From: Paracoccus fontiphilus
GTDB lineage: Bacteria > Pseudomonadota > Alphaproteobacteria > Rhodobacterales > Rhodobacteraceae
Assembly (NCBI RefSeq): GCF_017356265.1
Contig: NZ_JAFNAW010000019.1
Location: forward strand, 1-61,392
Direction: 5' to 3'
Length of the DNA: 61,392 nt
The notes below the pieces were generated by a model. That model did not search any database. It was given only the letters and a program-made list of their open reading frames with translations, and was not told the DNA's origin. Numbering within the stretch: the first letter of the stretch is position 1; every line of letters starts with the position of its first letter. The position numbers and the translations under genes are program-made. Below are positions 37,498-46,036 of the stretch, piece after piece.

Positions 37498-38373
37498 ATG
37501 ACGGTTCAAACGGTTGGGATCATCGGCGCGGGCCAGATGGGCAACGGCATCGCCCATGTCTTTGCCTTGGCCGGATATGACGTCCTGCTGACCGACATCA
37601 GCCAAGAGGCGCTGGACAAGGCGCTTGCCCTGATCGACCGCAACCTGGAACGCCAGGTCAGCCGGGACAAGATCAGCGCGGACAGCAAGAAAGCTGCCAT
37701 GGCCCGGATCAGGACCACGCTGCGGCTGGCCGACCTGGGCCAGACCGACCTGGTGATCGAGGCCGCGACCGAGCGCGAGACCGTCAAGCAGGCCATCTTC
37801 GAGGATCTGGTCCCGCATCTGAAGCCCTCGACGATCCTGACTTCGAACACCTCCTCGATCTCGATCACGCGGCTGGCCAGCCGCACCGACCGGCCGGAAA
37901 AGTTCATGGGCTTCCACTTCATGAACCCGGTTCCGGTCATGCAGCTGGTCGAGCTGATCCGCGGCATCGCCACCGACGAGGCGACCTACAGGACGCTTCA
38001 CGAGGTGGTGGAAAAGCTGGGCAAGACCTCGGCCAGTGCCGAGGATTTCCCGGCCTTCATCGTCAACCGCATCCTCATGCCGATGATCAACGAGGCGGTC
38101 TATACGCTCTACGAGGGCGTGGGCAACGTGAAGTCCATCGACGAATCCATGAAGCTGGGCGCCAACCATCCGATGGGCCCGCTGGAACTGGCCGACTTCA
38201 TCGGGCTGGACACCTGCCTGGCGATCATGAACGTGCTGCATGACGGGCTGGCGGACACCAAGTACCGCCCCTGCCCACTGCTGACCAAGTATGTCGAGGC
38301 CGGCTGGCTGGGCCGCAAGACGGGCCGGGGCTTCTACGACTATCGCGGCGAGACGCCGGTTCCGACACGATAG
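37498..38373 (+). CDS. hbd: 3-hydroxybutyryl-CoA dehydrogenase
   Basis: 291 residues. The NAD-binding motif VGIIGAGQMGNGIAHVF starts at residue 6; the region FMGFHFMNPVPVMQLVELI holds the catalytic His and binding Asn of 3-hydroxyacyl-CoA dehydrogenases. Converts (S)-3-hydroxybutyryl-CoA to acetoacetyl-CoA with NAD. It is short, without an enoyl-CoA hydratase domain, as in butanoate-type enzymes. Placed downstream of etfBA, which would serve the same beta-oxidation pathway, but likely has its own transcript because of the terminator between. Confidence 0.94.
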   Translation: MTVQTVGIIGAGQMGNGIAHVFALAGYDVLLTDISQEALDKALALIDRNLERQVSRDKISADSKKAAMARIRTTLRLADLGQTDLVIEAATERETVKQAIFEDLVPHLKPSTILTSNTSSISITRLASRTDRPEKFMGFHFMNPVPVMQLVELIRGIATDEATYRTLHEVVEKLGKTSASAEDFPAFIVNRILMPMINEAVYTLYEGVGNVKSIDESMKLGANHPMGPLELADFIGLDTCLAIMNVLHDGLADTKYRPCPLLTKYVEAGWLGRKTGRGFYDYRGETPVPTR

Positions 38374-38460
38374 GCTGCCTTGCTGGTCGCATTCGGGCGC
38401 GACACCAGCGGCAATCCGTTCTTGATTGAGCGGATAAACAAAAATCACAGGAGGTTGACG

Positions 38461-39387
38461 ATGAAGGCTTTCACGACAACGGCGGCCCTGCTGCTGACGG
38501 CCCTGCCCGCCCTGGCGGATGACGCGGCGACCTGCGGCACGGTTCGCTATTCCGATCCGGGCTGGACCGATATCACCGCGACAAACGGCGTGGCGGCCGT
38601 GGTGCTGGAGGCGCTGGGCTACACGCCCGACATCGCCACCCTGTCGGTGCCGGTGGGCTACGAGGCGCTGAAGAACGGCCAGACCGACGTGTTCCTGGGC
38701 AACTGGATGCCAGCGCAGCAGAAGTTCCGCGACGACCTGGACGCGGCGGGCACGATCCAGGAGCTTGCGCAGAACCTGGAAGGCGCCAAGTTCACGCTGG
38801 CCGTCAACAAGGCGGGCGCCGATGCGGGGGTCAAGGATTTTGCCGACCTCGACGCGCAAAAGGACGCCTTCGGCGGCAAGATCTACGGGATCGAGCCGGG
38901 CGCGCCCGCGAACCAGTCGATCCAGGCAATGATCGAGGCGGACGATTTCGGCCTGGGCGACTGGGAACTGGTCGAATCCGGCGAACAGGCGATGCTGGCC
39001 CAGGTCACGCGCAGCGGCGACAGCCCGGTCGTGTTCCTGGCCTGGGCGCCCCATCCAATGAACGAGGCGATCGAGATCACCTATCTGTCGGGCGGCGACA
39101 AGCAATTCGGCCCGGACTTCGGCGGGGCGACCGTGCACACGCTGGCGCGCAAGGAATGGGCCGCGGCCTGCCCCAATGCCGCCAAGCTGTTCAGCCAGCT
39201 GGTCTTCGACGTACCGATGGAAAACGTGCTGATGGGCAAGATCCTGGATGACGGCATGGACGCCCGCGACGCCGCGAAGGAGTGGCTGGCCGAGAACCCC
39301 GAGGCTGCGGACAAGTGGCTGGACGGCGTGACCACGCTGGACGGCCAGCCGGGCGCTGACGCGGTCAAGGCGGCGGTCGCAGGATAA
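38461..39387 (+). CDS. choX: Choline-binding periplasmic protein
   Basis: 308 residues with a signal peptide (MKAFTTTAALLLTALPALAD). The mature protein resembles ProX/ChoX-type ligand-binding proteins: SDPGWTDITATNG, FLGNWMPAQQ and VFLAWAPHPMN supply the tryptophans that make the aromatic cage for the quaternary ammonium. ChoX binds choline; family members also take betaine. AGGAGG lies just before the ATG. It is four bases ahead of betC, so the pair is co-transcribed. The cognate permease and ATPase genes are not in the window. Confidence 0.87.
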   Translation: MKAFTTTAALLLTALPALADDAATCGTVRYSDPGWTDITATNGVAAVVLEALGYTPDIATLSVPVGYEALKNGQTDVFLGNWMPAQQKFRDDLDAAGTIQELAQNLEGAKFTLAVNKAGADAGVKDFADLDAQKDAFGGKIYGIEPGAPANQSIQAMIEADDFGLGDWELVESGEQAMLAQVTRSGDSPVVFLAWAPHPMNEAIEITYLSGGDKQFGPDFGGATVHTLARKEWAAACPNAAKLFSQLVFDVPMENVLMGKILDDGMDARDAAKEWLAENPEAADKWLDGVTTLDGQPGADAVKAAVAG

Positions 39388-39391
39388 CATC

Positions 39392-40882
39392 TTGAAGCCG
39401 AATATCCTGATCCTGATGGTGGACCAGCTGTCGGGGGTCCTTTTCCCCGACGGCCCGGCCCCCTTCCTGCACACGCCGAACCTGCGACGCCTGGCCGAAC
39501 GGTCCACGCGTTTCGCCAACACCTATACCGGCAGCCCGCTTTGCGCCCCGGCGCGGGCGTCGTTCATGTCGGGGCAGTTGCCGCGCCGCACGCGGGTCTA
39601 TGACAACGCGGCCGAATTCGTGTCGGACATCCCGACCTATGCCCATCACCTGCGGCGCGGCGGATACCAGACCAGCCTGTCGGGCAAGATGCATTTCGTC
39701 GGCCCCGACCAGTTGCACGGGTTCGAGGAGCGGCTGACCACCGACATCTATCCCGCCGATTTCGGCTGGACCCCCGATTACCGCAAGCCGGGCGAGCGGA
39801 TCGACTGGTGGTATCACAACCTCGGTTCCGTGACCGGCGCGGGCGTGGCGGAAATCACCAACCAGTACGAATACGACGACGAGGTCGCCTTCAACGCCTG
39901 CCGCAAGCTTTATGACCTGTCGCGCGGGCGTGACGACCGGCCTTGGTGCCTGACCGTCAGCTTCACGCACCCGCATGATCCCTTCGTCGCCCGGCGCAAG
40001 TACTGGGACCTCTACGATGGCATCCCGGAACTGGAGCCTCCGGCGGCGATCCCCTATGATGAAATGGACCCGCATTCCCGGCGGCTGATGGATGCCTGCG
40101 ACTGGCGGGCCTTCGACATCACGGACGATCAGGTGCGCCGCGCCCGGCAAGGCTATTTCGCCAACATTTCCTATGTGGACGACAAGATCGGCGAGATCCT
40201 GGACGTGCTGGACCGCACCCGGCAAGAGGCGGTCATCCTGTTCCTGTCCGACCACGGCGAGATGCTGGGCGAACGCGGCATGTGGTTCAAGATGAACTTC
40301 TTCGAGGCCTCGGCCCGGGTGCCGCTGATGATCGCCGCCCCCGGCATGGCGCCGGGCCGCGTGGACCAGCCGGTCAGCACCATCGACGTTCTGCCGACGC
40401 TCTGCGATCTTGCGGGTCTGTCGCTGGAGGAGATCGCGCCCTGGACCGACGGCCATTCGCTGGCAAGGGGCGCCGCGCGGGGACCCGTGCCGATCGAATA
40501 CGCGGCCGAGGGAAGCGTGGCGCCGATGGTCGCGCTGCGCGACGGGCGCTGGAAATACGTGGCCTGCCGCACCGATCCCGAGATGCTGTTCGACCTGGAA
40601 ATCGACCCGGACGAGCGGGTGAACCTGGCAGGCGACCCCGATCATGCCGTCACGCTGGGCCATATGCGCGTCCTGGCGATGGAACGCTGGGATCTCGACG
40701 TCTATGACGACGAGGTCCGCCAGTCGCAGGCACGCCGCTGGATCGTCTACGAGGCTCTGCGCAACGGTGCCTATTATCCCTGGGATTACCAGCCGTTGCA
40801 GCAAGCGTCCGAGCGCTACATGCGCAATCACATGGACCTGAACGTGCTGGAGGAAAACCAGCGGTTCCCGCGCGGGGAATAG
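39392..40882 (+). CDS. betC: Choline-sulfatase
   Basis: 496 residues beginning at a TTG. The sulfatase signature is LCAPARASFMSG, with Cys51 expected to be converted to formylglycine, and the metal ligands appear in the N-terminal VDQLSG and in LFLSDHGEMLGERG. Cleaves choline-O-sulfate to choline and sulfate. The C-terminal part LRNGAYYPWDYQPLQQASERY is typical of choline-sulfatases. It directly follows choX, suggesting import of choline-O-sulfate or choline, then release of choline. betA, betB and betI are not nearby. Confidence 0.9.
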   Translation: MKPNILILMVDQLSGVLFPDGPAPFLHTPNLRRLAERSTRFANTYTGSPLCAPARASFMSGQLPRRTRVYDNAAEFVSDIPTYAHHLRRGGYQTSLSGKMHFVGPDQLHGFEERLTTDIYPADFGWTPDYRKPGERIDWWYHNLGSVTGAGVAEITNQYEYDDEVAFNACRKLYDLSRGRDDRPWCLTVSFTHPHDPFVARRKYWDLYDGIPELEPPAAIPYDEMDPHSRRLMDACDWRAFDITDDQVRRARQGYFANISYVDDKIGEILDVLDRTRQEAVILFLSDHGEMLGERGMWFKMNFFEASARVPLMIAAPGMAPGRVDQPVSTIDVLPTLCDLAGLSLEEIAPWTDGHSLARGAARGPVPIEYAAEGSVAPMVALRDGRWKYVACRTDPEMLFDLEIDPDERVNLAGDPDHAVTLGHMRVLAMERWDLDVYDDEVRQSQARRWIVYEALRNGAYYPWDYQPLQQASERYMRNHMDLNVLEENQRFPRGE

Positions 40883-40893
40883 GTAGCAAAAGG

Positions 40894-40920
40894 AAAGGGC
40901 CGGTCATCCCGGCCCTTTTT
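40894..40920. terminator. Bidirectional terminator between betC and the DUF2852 gene
   Basis: 10-bp stem (40894-40903 with 40909-40918) with a five-base loop; T runs occur on both sides when read on each strand. It separates two convergent genes and can end both transcripts. Confidence 0.85.
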
Positions 40921-40922
40921 CG

Positions 40923-41333
40923 TCACGCGCCCGTGTAGCTTTCGGGCTTCTGGTCGCGGTTCTGCATGAACTGGTCGAACTCGGCCTTGTCCTTGGCCTC
41001 GCGCAGCTTCTGCAGGAAGTCCACGAACTCGCGGTGCTCGTCCTCCAGGCGCTTCAGCGTTTCCTCGCGATACGCGTCAAAGGCGCTGTTGCCGGTCGAA
41101 GGGGCGTAGTAGCGGGCCTGCGCCCGGCGGTTGCTGCAACCAAACATGCGTTTGCTCCAGATCATGTATCCAAGAAGGGCAAGGCCAAGAGGCCAGAACA
41201 CGACGAAACCCAGGATCATGGCGATGATCCAGGCAGCCTTGCCGCGCGCATCCAGCCAGTCGCGTGCGCGGGTCAGCGGGCCTTGGACGCGCGACGGCAG
41301 GGGATAGGCGGGCATGTGCGATGCGCTGTGCAT
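40923..41333 (-). CDS. DUF2852 membrane protein
   Basis: 136 residues with one strong membrane segment (AAWIIAMILGFVVFWPLGLALLGYMIW split across residues 34-60) and a basic cytosolic tail. The C-terminal part FDAYREETLKRLEDEHREF, then EFVDFLQKLREAKDKAEFDQFM matches the DUF2852 family, which is restricted to alphaproteobacteria and has no known role. GGAGG precedes the ATG. The promoter at 41373-41400 is overlapped by a palindrome, so expression is probably repressed by a TetR-type protein, most simply the one encoded just upstream. Confidence 0.85.
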   Translation of the reverse strand: MHSASHMPAYPLPSRVQGPLTRARDWLDARGKAAWIIAMILGFVVFWPLGLALLGYMIWSKRMFGCSNRRAQARYYAPSTGNSAFDAYREETLKRLEDEHREFVDFLQKLREAKDKAEFDQFMQNRDQKPESYTGA

Positions 41334-41348
41334 CTGAAGGGTACCTCC

Positions 41349-41373
41349 ATGTTAATGTTAATCACATTTACAT
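41349..41373. promoter_or_regulatory. Candidate TetR operator
   Basis: Arms ATGTTAATGT (41349-41358) and ACATTTACAT (41364-41373) pair at nine of ten positions around five bases. It lies in the 81-base gap between the TetR gene and the DUF2852 gene, and overlaps the downstream side of the -10 box of the DUF2852 promoter. Confidence 0.6.
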
Positions 41374-41400
41374 AGATAGAGCACCGCGATGACCCGTCAA
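41373..41400 (-). promoter_or_regulatory. Promoter of the DUF2852 gene
   Basis: TTGACG (41400-41395) and TATCTA (41378-41373) on the minus strand, 16 bases apart, about 40 bases upstream of the ATG. The -10 partly shares sequence with the operator palindrome, an arrangement suited to repression. Confidence 0.5.
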
Positions 41401-41414
41401 GCGGGACGGCAAAA

Positions 41415-42029
41415 TTATTCGCCGATCAGCCCCAGCCCGCGCAGATAGATGATCGCGCCGCTTTCCAGCATCTCGGCCGGCCCGACAGGGCTGCGGCCAC
41501 CGGGCTTCCCGCGCGAGAAAAGCTCGACCACGCCGTGGCTCAGCGCCCAGATGTGGTTGGCGACCATCCGGGCGGGCGGGCGGCGGTCGGGGGGCAGGCG
41601 TTCGGCCAGCGTCTCGGCCGCGTCGATCAGCACCCGCTGCGCCCGTTCCGAGGCTGCCGACAGGTCCGCGTTTCCGGCAATCGACACGCCGGATTCGAAC
41701 ATCGCCATGTAGTGGCCGGGCCGCTGCGCCGCGAAGTCCAGGTAAGCCTGCCCCATGCGCATGAAGGCGGTCAGCGGGCGGGGCTGCCCGCTATCGAAGG
41801 CGCGTTCCAGCCGTTCGGCGAAATCGAGGAAACCCTGGCGCGCGACTTCCTCCAGCAGGTCGTCGCGGCCCTTGAAATGGCGATAGGGTGCGGCAGGCGA
41901 CACCCCTGCCCTGCGCGCGGCCTCTGTCAGGGTGAAGGCCAGGGGGCCGGTTTCCTGGATCAGCGCGGCGGTGGCATCGACCAGGGCCTGGCGCAGGTTG
42001 CCGTGGTGATAGGTCTTGCGGTCCGGCAC
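41415..42029 (-). CDS. TetR-family regulator
   Basis: 204 residues from a GTG directly after the TAG stop of HPr, so the two genes are translationally linked. The N-terminal helix-turn-helix (TLTEAARRAGVSPAAPYRHFKGRDDLL, residues 33-59) is normal for TetR. The C-terminal domain contains HGVVELFSRG and resembles the WHG type. The ligand is unknown. It probably represses the DUF2852 gene just downstream. No member of the PTS cluster is known to me to be regulated by a TetR gene at its 3' end. Confidence 0.85.
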   Translation of the reverse strand: MPDRKTYHHGNLRQALVDATAALIQETGPLAFTLTEAARRAGVSPAAPYRHFKGRDDLLEEVARQGFLDFAERLERAFDSGQPRPLTAFMRMGQAYLDFAAQRPGHYMAMFESGVSIAGNADLSAASERAQRVLIDAAETLAERLPPDRRPPARMVANHIWALSHGVVELFSRGKPGGRSPVGPAEMLESGAIIYLRGLGLIGE

Positions 42030-42308
42030 CTACATGCCTTCGCCGAAGTAATCCCCCACCAACGCCTCGAGGGCGTCGGCCAGGGCCGCGGCGTCTGGCC
42101 CGCTGGTCGTGACGGTGATCTGGCTGCCGCGCGGCGCGGTCAGCATCAGAAGGCCCATGATCGAATCGCCGGACACGCACATGCCGTCCTTCTCGACCTG
42201 GGCCTGCGCATCGAAGCGTTCCACCAGATCGACGAACTTGGCACTGGCCCGCGCGTGCAGGCCCTTTTCGTTGATGATGGCCAGTTGGCGCGTGATCGGG
42301 CCGTTCAT
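42030..42308 (-). CDS. ptsH: HPr-family phosphocarrier protein
   Basis: 92 residues, regulatory (nitrogen-type) PTS phosphocarrier. The active-site histidine is His18 in NEKGLHARASAKF, and Ser49 in SGDSIMGLL aligns with the regulatory serine that HprK phosphorylates. No sugar-specific PTS genes are nearby, so the system is likely regulatory. It overlaps the EIIA gene by four bases and is followed directly by the TetR gene. Confidence 0.94.
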   Translation of the reverse strand: MNGPITRQLAIINEKGLHARASAKFVDLVERFDAQAQVEKDGMCVSGDSIMGLLMLTAPRGSQITVTTSGPDAAALADALEALVGDYFGEGM

Positions 42309-42727
42309 CCGAACCGCGATCCGGAGTTCAGCGCAGCCTCGACCGGGACGTTGTAGGAGTTGATGTATTTGCGGCCCGCCTCCTTGGCGAAGGCCACGGC
42401 ATCGGGCACCGGCAGATGGCGCGACTTGGCCAGCTTGACCAGCATCGGCAGGTTGGCACCATACAGGATGGTGCGGTCCCGCATGGCGCAGGCGGGCAGC
42501 GACAGGTTCGAGGGCGACCCCCCGAACAGGTCGGTCACCACCACCACACCATTGCCGTCATCGACGGAGTTGGCCGCCGCCTGAATCTCGGCCGTCTTGG
42601 CGGCGCGGTCGTGATCGTCCTCGATCGCGACGGCTGCGATGCCGCTTTGCGGACCCACCACATGCTCGACCGCCGAGAGATATTCCCGAGCCAGGCCACC
42701 ATGCGCCACGATCACGATTCCAATCAA
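42305..42727 (-). CDS. PTS EIIA component, mannose family
   Basis: 140 residues. The phosphorylation site is His9 in [14 protein letters not shown], and the [14 protein letters not shown] motif is typical of the mannose family EIIA. No IIB, IIC or IID partner occurs in the window. It begins with TTG, overlapping the stop of rapZ by four bases (TTGA). It probably acts in the signalling phosphorelay rather than transport, as proposed for the orphan EIIA(Man) of alphaproteobacteria. Confidence 0.9.
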   Translation of the reverse strand: MIGIVIVAHGGLAREYLSAVEHVVGPQSGIAAVAIEDDHDRAAKTAEIQAAANSVDDGNGVVVVTDLFGGSPSNLSLPACAMRDRTILYGANLPMLVKLAKSRHLPVPDAVAFAKEAGRKYINSYNVPVEAALNSGSRFG

Positions 42728-43716
42728 CGCGTTCCACCACGTTCAATAGCACGCACCCGGCCCGCCTCCTGGCCGATGCCGGATGCATCGCCCAAGGCCG
42801 ACGGCGCCGGTGCGCGACGCTCGAGTTCCCTGTGCCTTATTGACACCGGCCAGCCTGCCTTCGCAAGCGCAAGGCCCACCTTTTCAGCCAAAGTGACGGA
42901 ACGATGTTGCCCGCCGGTACACCCGAAACCAACCGCAAGATGAGATTTCCCCTCCTCGACATAGGCCGGAAGGAGAAACTGGATCATGCCGCACACGCGA
43001 TCCAAGAATTCCGCATAACGCGAATCGCCCGCCACATGATCCTGCACGGCAGGGTCGCGGCCCGTCAGGGGACGCAGGACGGGTTCCCAATGCGGATTGG
43101 TCAGGAAGCGGCAGTCGAACATCATGTCGATGCCGCGCGGCACGCCGCGCTTGTAGCTGAAGGAATGCAGCGACACGCTGAGCCTGCGGTTCGGCCGGAT
43201 GTCGAACCACCGCGTCAGTTCCGCCTTCAGGTCATGCGGCGACAGATCCGAGGTGTCGACCAGGACATCCGCCCGCGCGCGGATGGGCGACAACAGATCC
43301 AGTTCCGCCACCACGCCCGCCGCCGGCGCGCTGTCCGGTGCCAGGGGATGACGCCGCCGCGTCTCGTTGTAGCGCCGTTCAAGCACCTCGGGCGCGCAGT
43401 CCAGGAACAGCACCTCGGGGGCATAGCGGGGATCGCGGGTCAGCTTGTCGATCAGTTCGATGACATTGCTGGCCGAGAAATCGCGGTTGCGCACGTCCAG
43501 GCCAAGCGCCAGCGGCTCGGGGCGGCTCGGGCCGTCCAGCAGGCGGGGGATCAGCGACAAGGGCAGATTGTCGATCGCCTCGAAGCCCAGATCCTCAAGC
43601 ACGTTGATGGCCGTGGAGCGACCCGCACCCGAGGGGCCGGTGACAAGCACAAGCCGCTGCACCCCTTCGTCGGGGGCGGGCGCCGGGGGGACAACGGCGG
43701 TGGGATCGTCAGCCAC
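42724..43716 (-). CDS. rapZ: RapZ-like nucleotide-binding adapter
   Basis: 330 residues, from a GTG preceded by AGGAGAAAG. RapZ in enterobacteria guides RNase E to a small RNA that controls glmS; in alphaproteobacteria it sits with HPr genes. The P-loop reads GPSGAGRST at 27-35, with arginine in place of the usual lysine. The C-terminal domain has [13 protein letters not shown] typical of the family. About 30 extra residues at the C terminus follow this motif region. Overlaps the EIIA gene. Confidence 0.9.
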   Translation of the reverse strand: MADDPTAVVPPAPAPDEGVQRLVLVTGPSGAGRSTAINVLEDLGFEAIDNLPLSLIPRLLDGPSRPEPLALGLDVRNRDFSASNVIELIDKLTRDPRYAPEVLFLDCAPEVLERRYNETRRRHPLAPDSAPAAGVVAELDLLSPIRARADVLVDTSDLSPHDLKAELTRWFDIRPNRRLSVSLHSFSYKRGVPRGIDMMFDCRFLTNPHWEPVLRPLTGRDPAVQDHVAGDSRYAEFLDRVCGMIQFLLPAYVEEGKSHLAVGFGCTGGQHRSVTLAEKVGLALAKAGWPVSIRHRELERRAPAPSALGDASGIGQEAGRVRAIERGGTR

Positions 43717-43758
43717 GCGGGCCCTTTCTCCTGCCAGAACAAGGAACCAGATCGTCCG

Positions 43759-44169
43759 TCATGCGACACGACCGCCCAGCAAAAGCTGCCGCAGCGCAGC
43801 ATAAAGATGCGGCTGATAAGGCCCGGTGACAAGGGGCAAGGCCACCCCCAGGACATCATAGCTTTGCGAGTGTGGCAGGCGATCCCCAGGCCCGGCCCCC
43901 AGATCGACGACCCGCGCAAGGGCAACCGGCCCCGACGAGGCCGCATGAAGAATGCCGATGCCCCGCGCCTCGATCCGGTCAAGCAGCGCCGGGGGACATG
44001 TGGCGACGATACGGTCGCCGTCCCGGTGCAGGTCGGTCCGGTCGTCCGCAACAAGGACAGCTCCCACAGCCATCAACTGCAAGGCAAGCGACGACTTTCC
44101 CGAACCCGACGGCCCAAGGATCAGCAGGCCGGCGCCCTGCAGCGCCACGGTTGTTGCATAAACCTGCAT
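43759..44169 (-). CDS. hprK: HPr kinase/phosphorylase, short form
   Basis: 136 residues, only the C-terminal catalytic domain of the roughly 310-residue firmicute enzyme, the usual alphaproteobacterial form. The P-loop is GPSGSGKSS at 19-27, and the mid region VLVADDRTDL and RGIGILHA provide further conserved acid and glycine positions. Phosphorylates Ser49 of HPr. It lies 42 bases ahead of rapZ and 205 bases from divergent pckA. In many relatives a chvI-chvG pair precedes hprK; here there is no room for it. Confidence 0.9.
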   Translation of the reverse strand: MQVYATTVALQGAGLLILGPSGSGKSSLALQLMAVGAVLVADDRTDLHRDGDRIVATCPPALLDRIEARGIGILHAASSGPVALARVVDLGAGPGDRLPHSQSYDVLGVALPLVTGPYQPHLYAALRQLLLGGRVA

Positions 44170-44374
44170 TGCGAATCACGTCTCTGCGCTAAACACGGAA
44201 ATCCAAGCCGATCCTTAGGCCCTTTTCGACCACCAAGAGCCATGTTTGCGATAACATCTTCTGTTTCCGCTAACTGTTCGCGCCAACTTCTTTTTTGCTC
44301 TTCGGCCCATGTTATAGCCGCCGCATACTTGTGACGAAAGTGTCGCAACCCACGCCACCGAGGAGCGTCAAAAC

Positions 44375-45970
<1,596 letters not shown>

Positions 45971-45990
45971 AGCCGCCGAAAATGAACGCA

Positions 45991-46020
45991 AAAGGCCGCA
46001 CGATCCGCGCGGCCTTTCTT
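45991..46020 (+). terminator. Rho-independent terminator of pckA
   Basis: 9-bp stem AAAGGCCGC / GCGGCCTTT (45991-45999 with 46009-46017) with a nine-base loop, followed by TCTTTT, 20 bases after the stop codon. The opposite gene on the minus strand may use the same stem. Confidence 0.8.
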
Positions 46021-46036
46021 TTGTGGAAAGCGGGGC

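Noticed and set aside
38374..38460. A longer choX start adding 27 residues
   Set aside because: The added part has no signal-peptide character; the ATG at 38461 has AGGAGG just upstream and begins the signal peptide.
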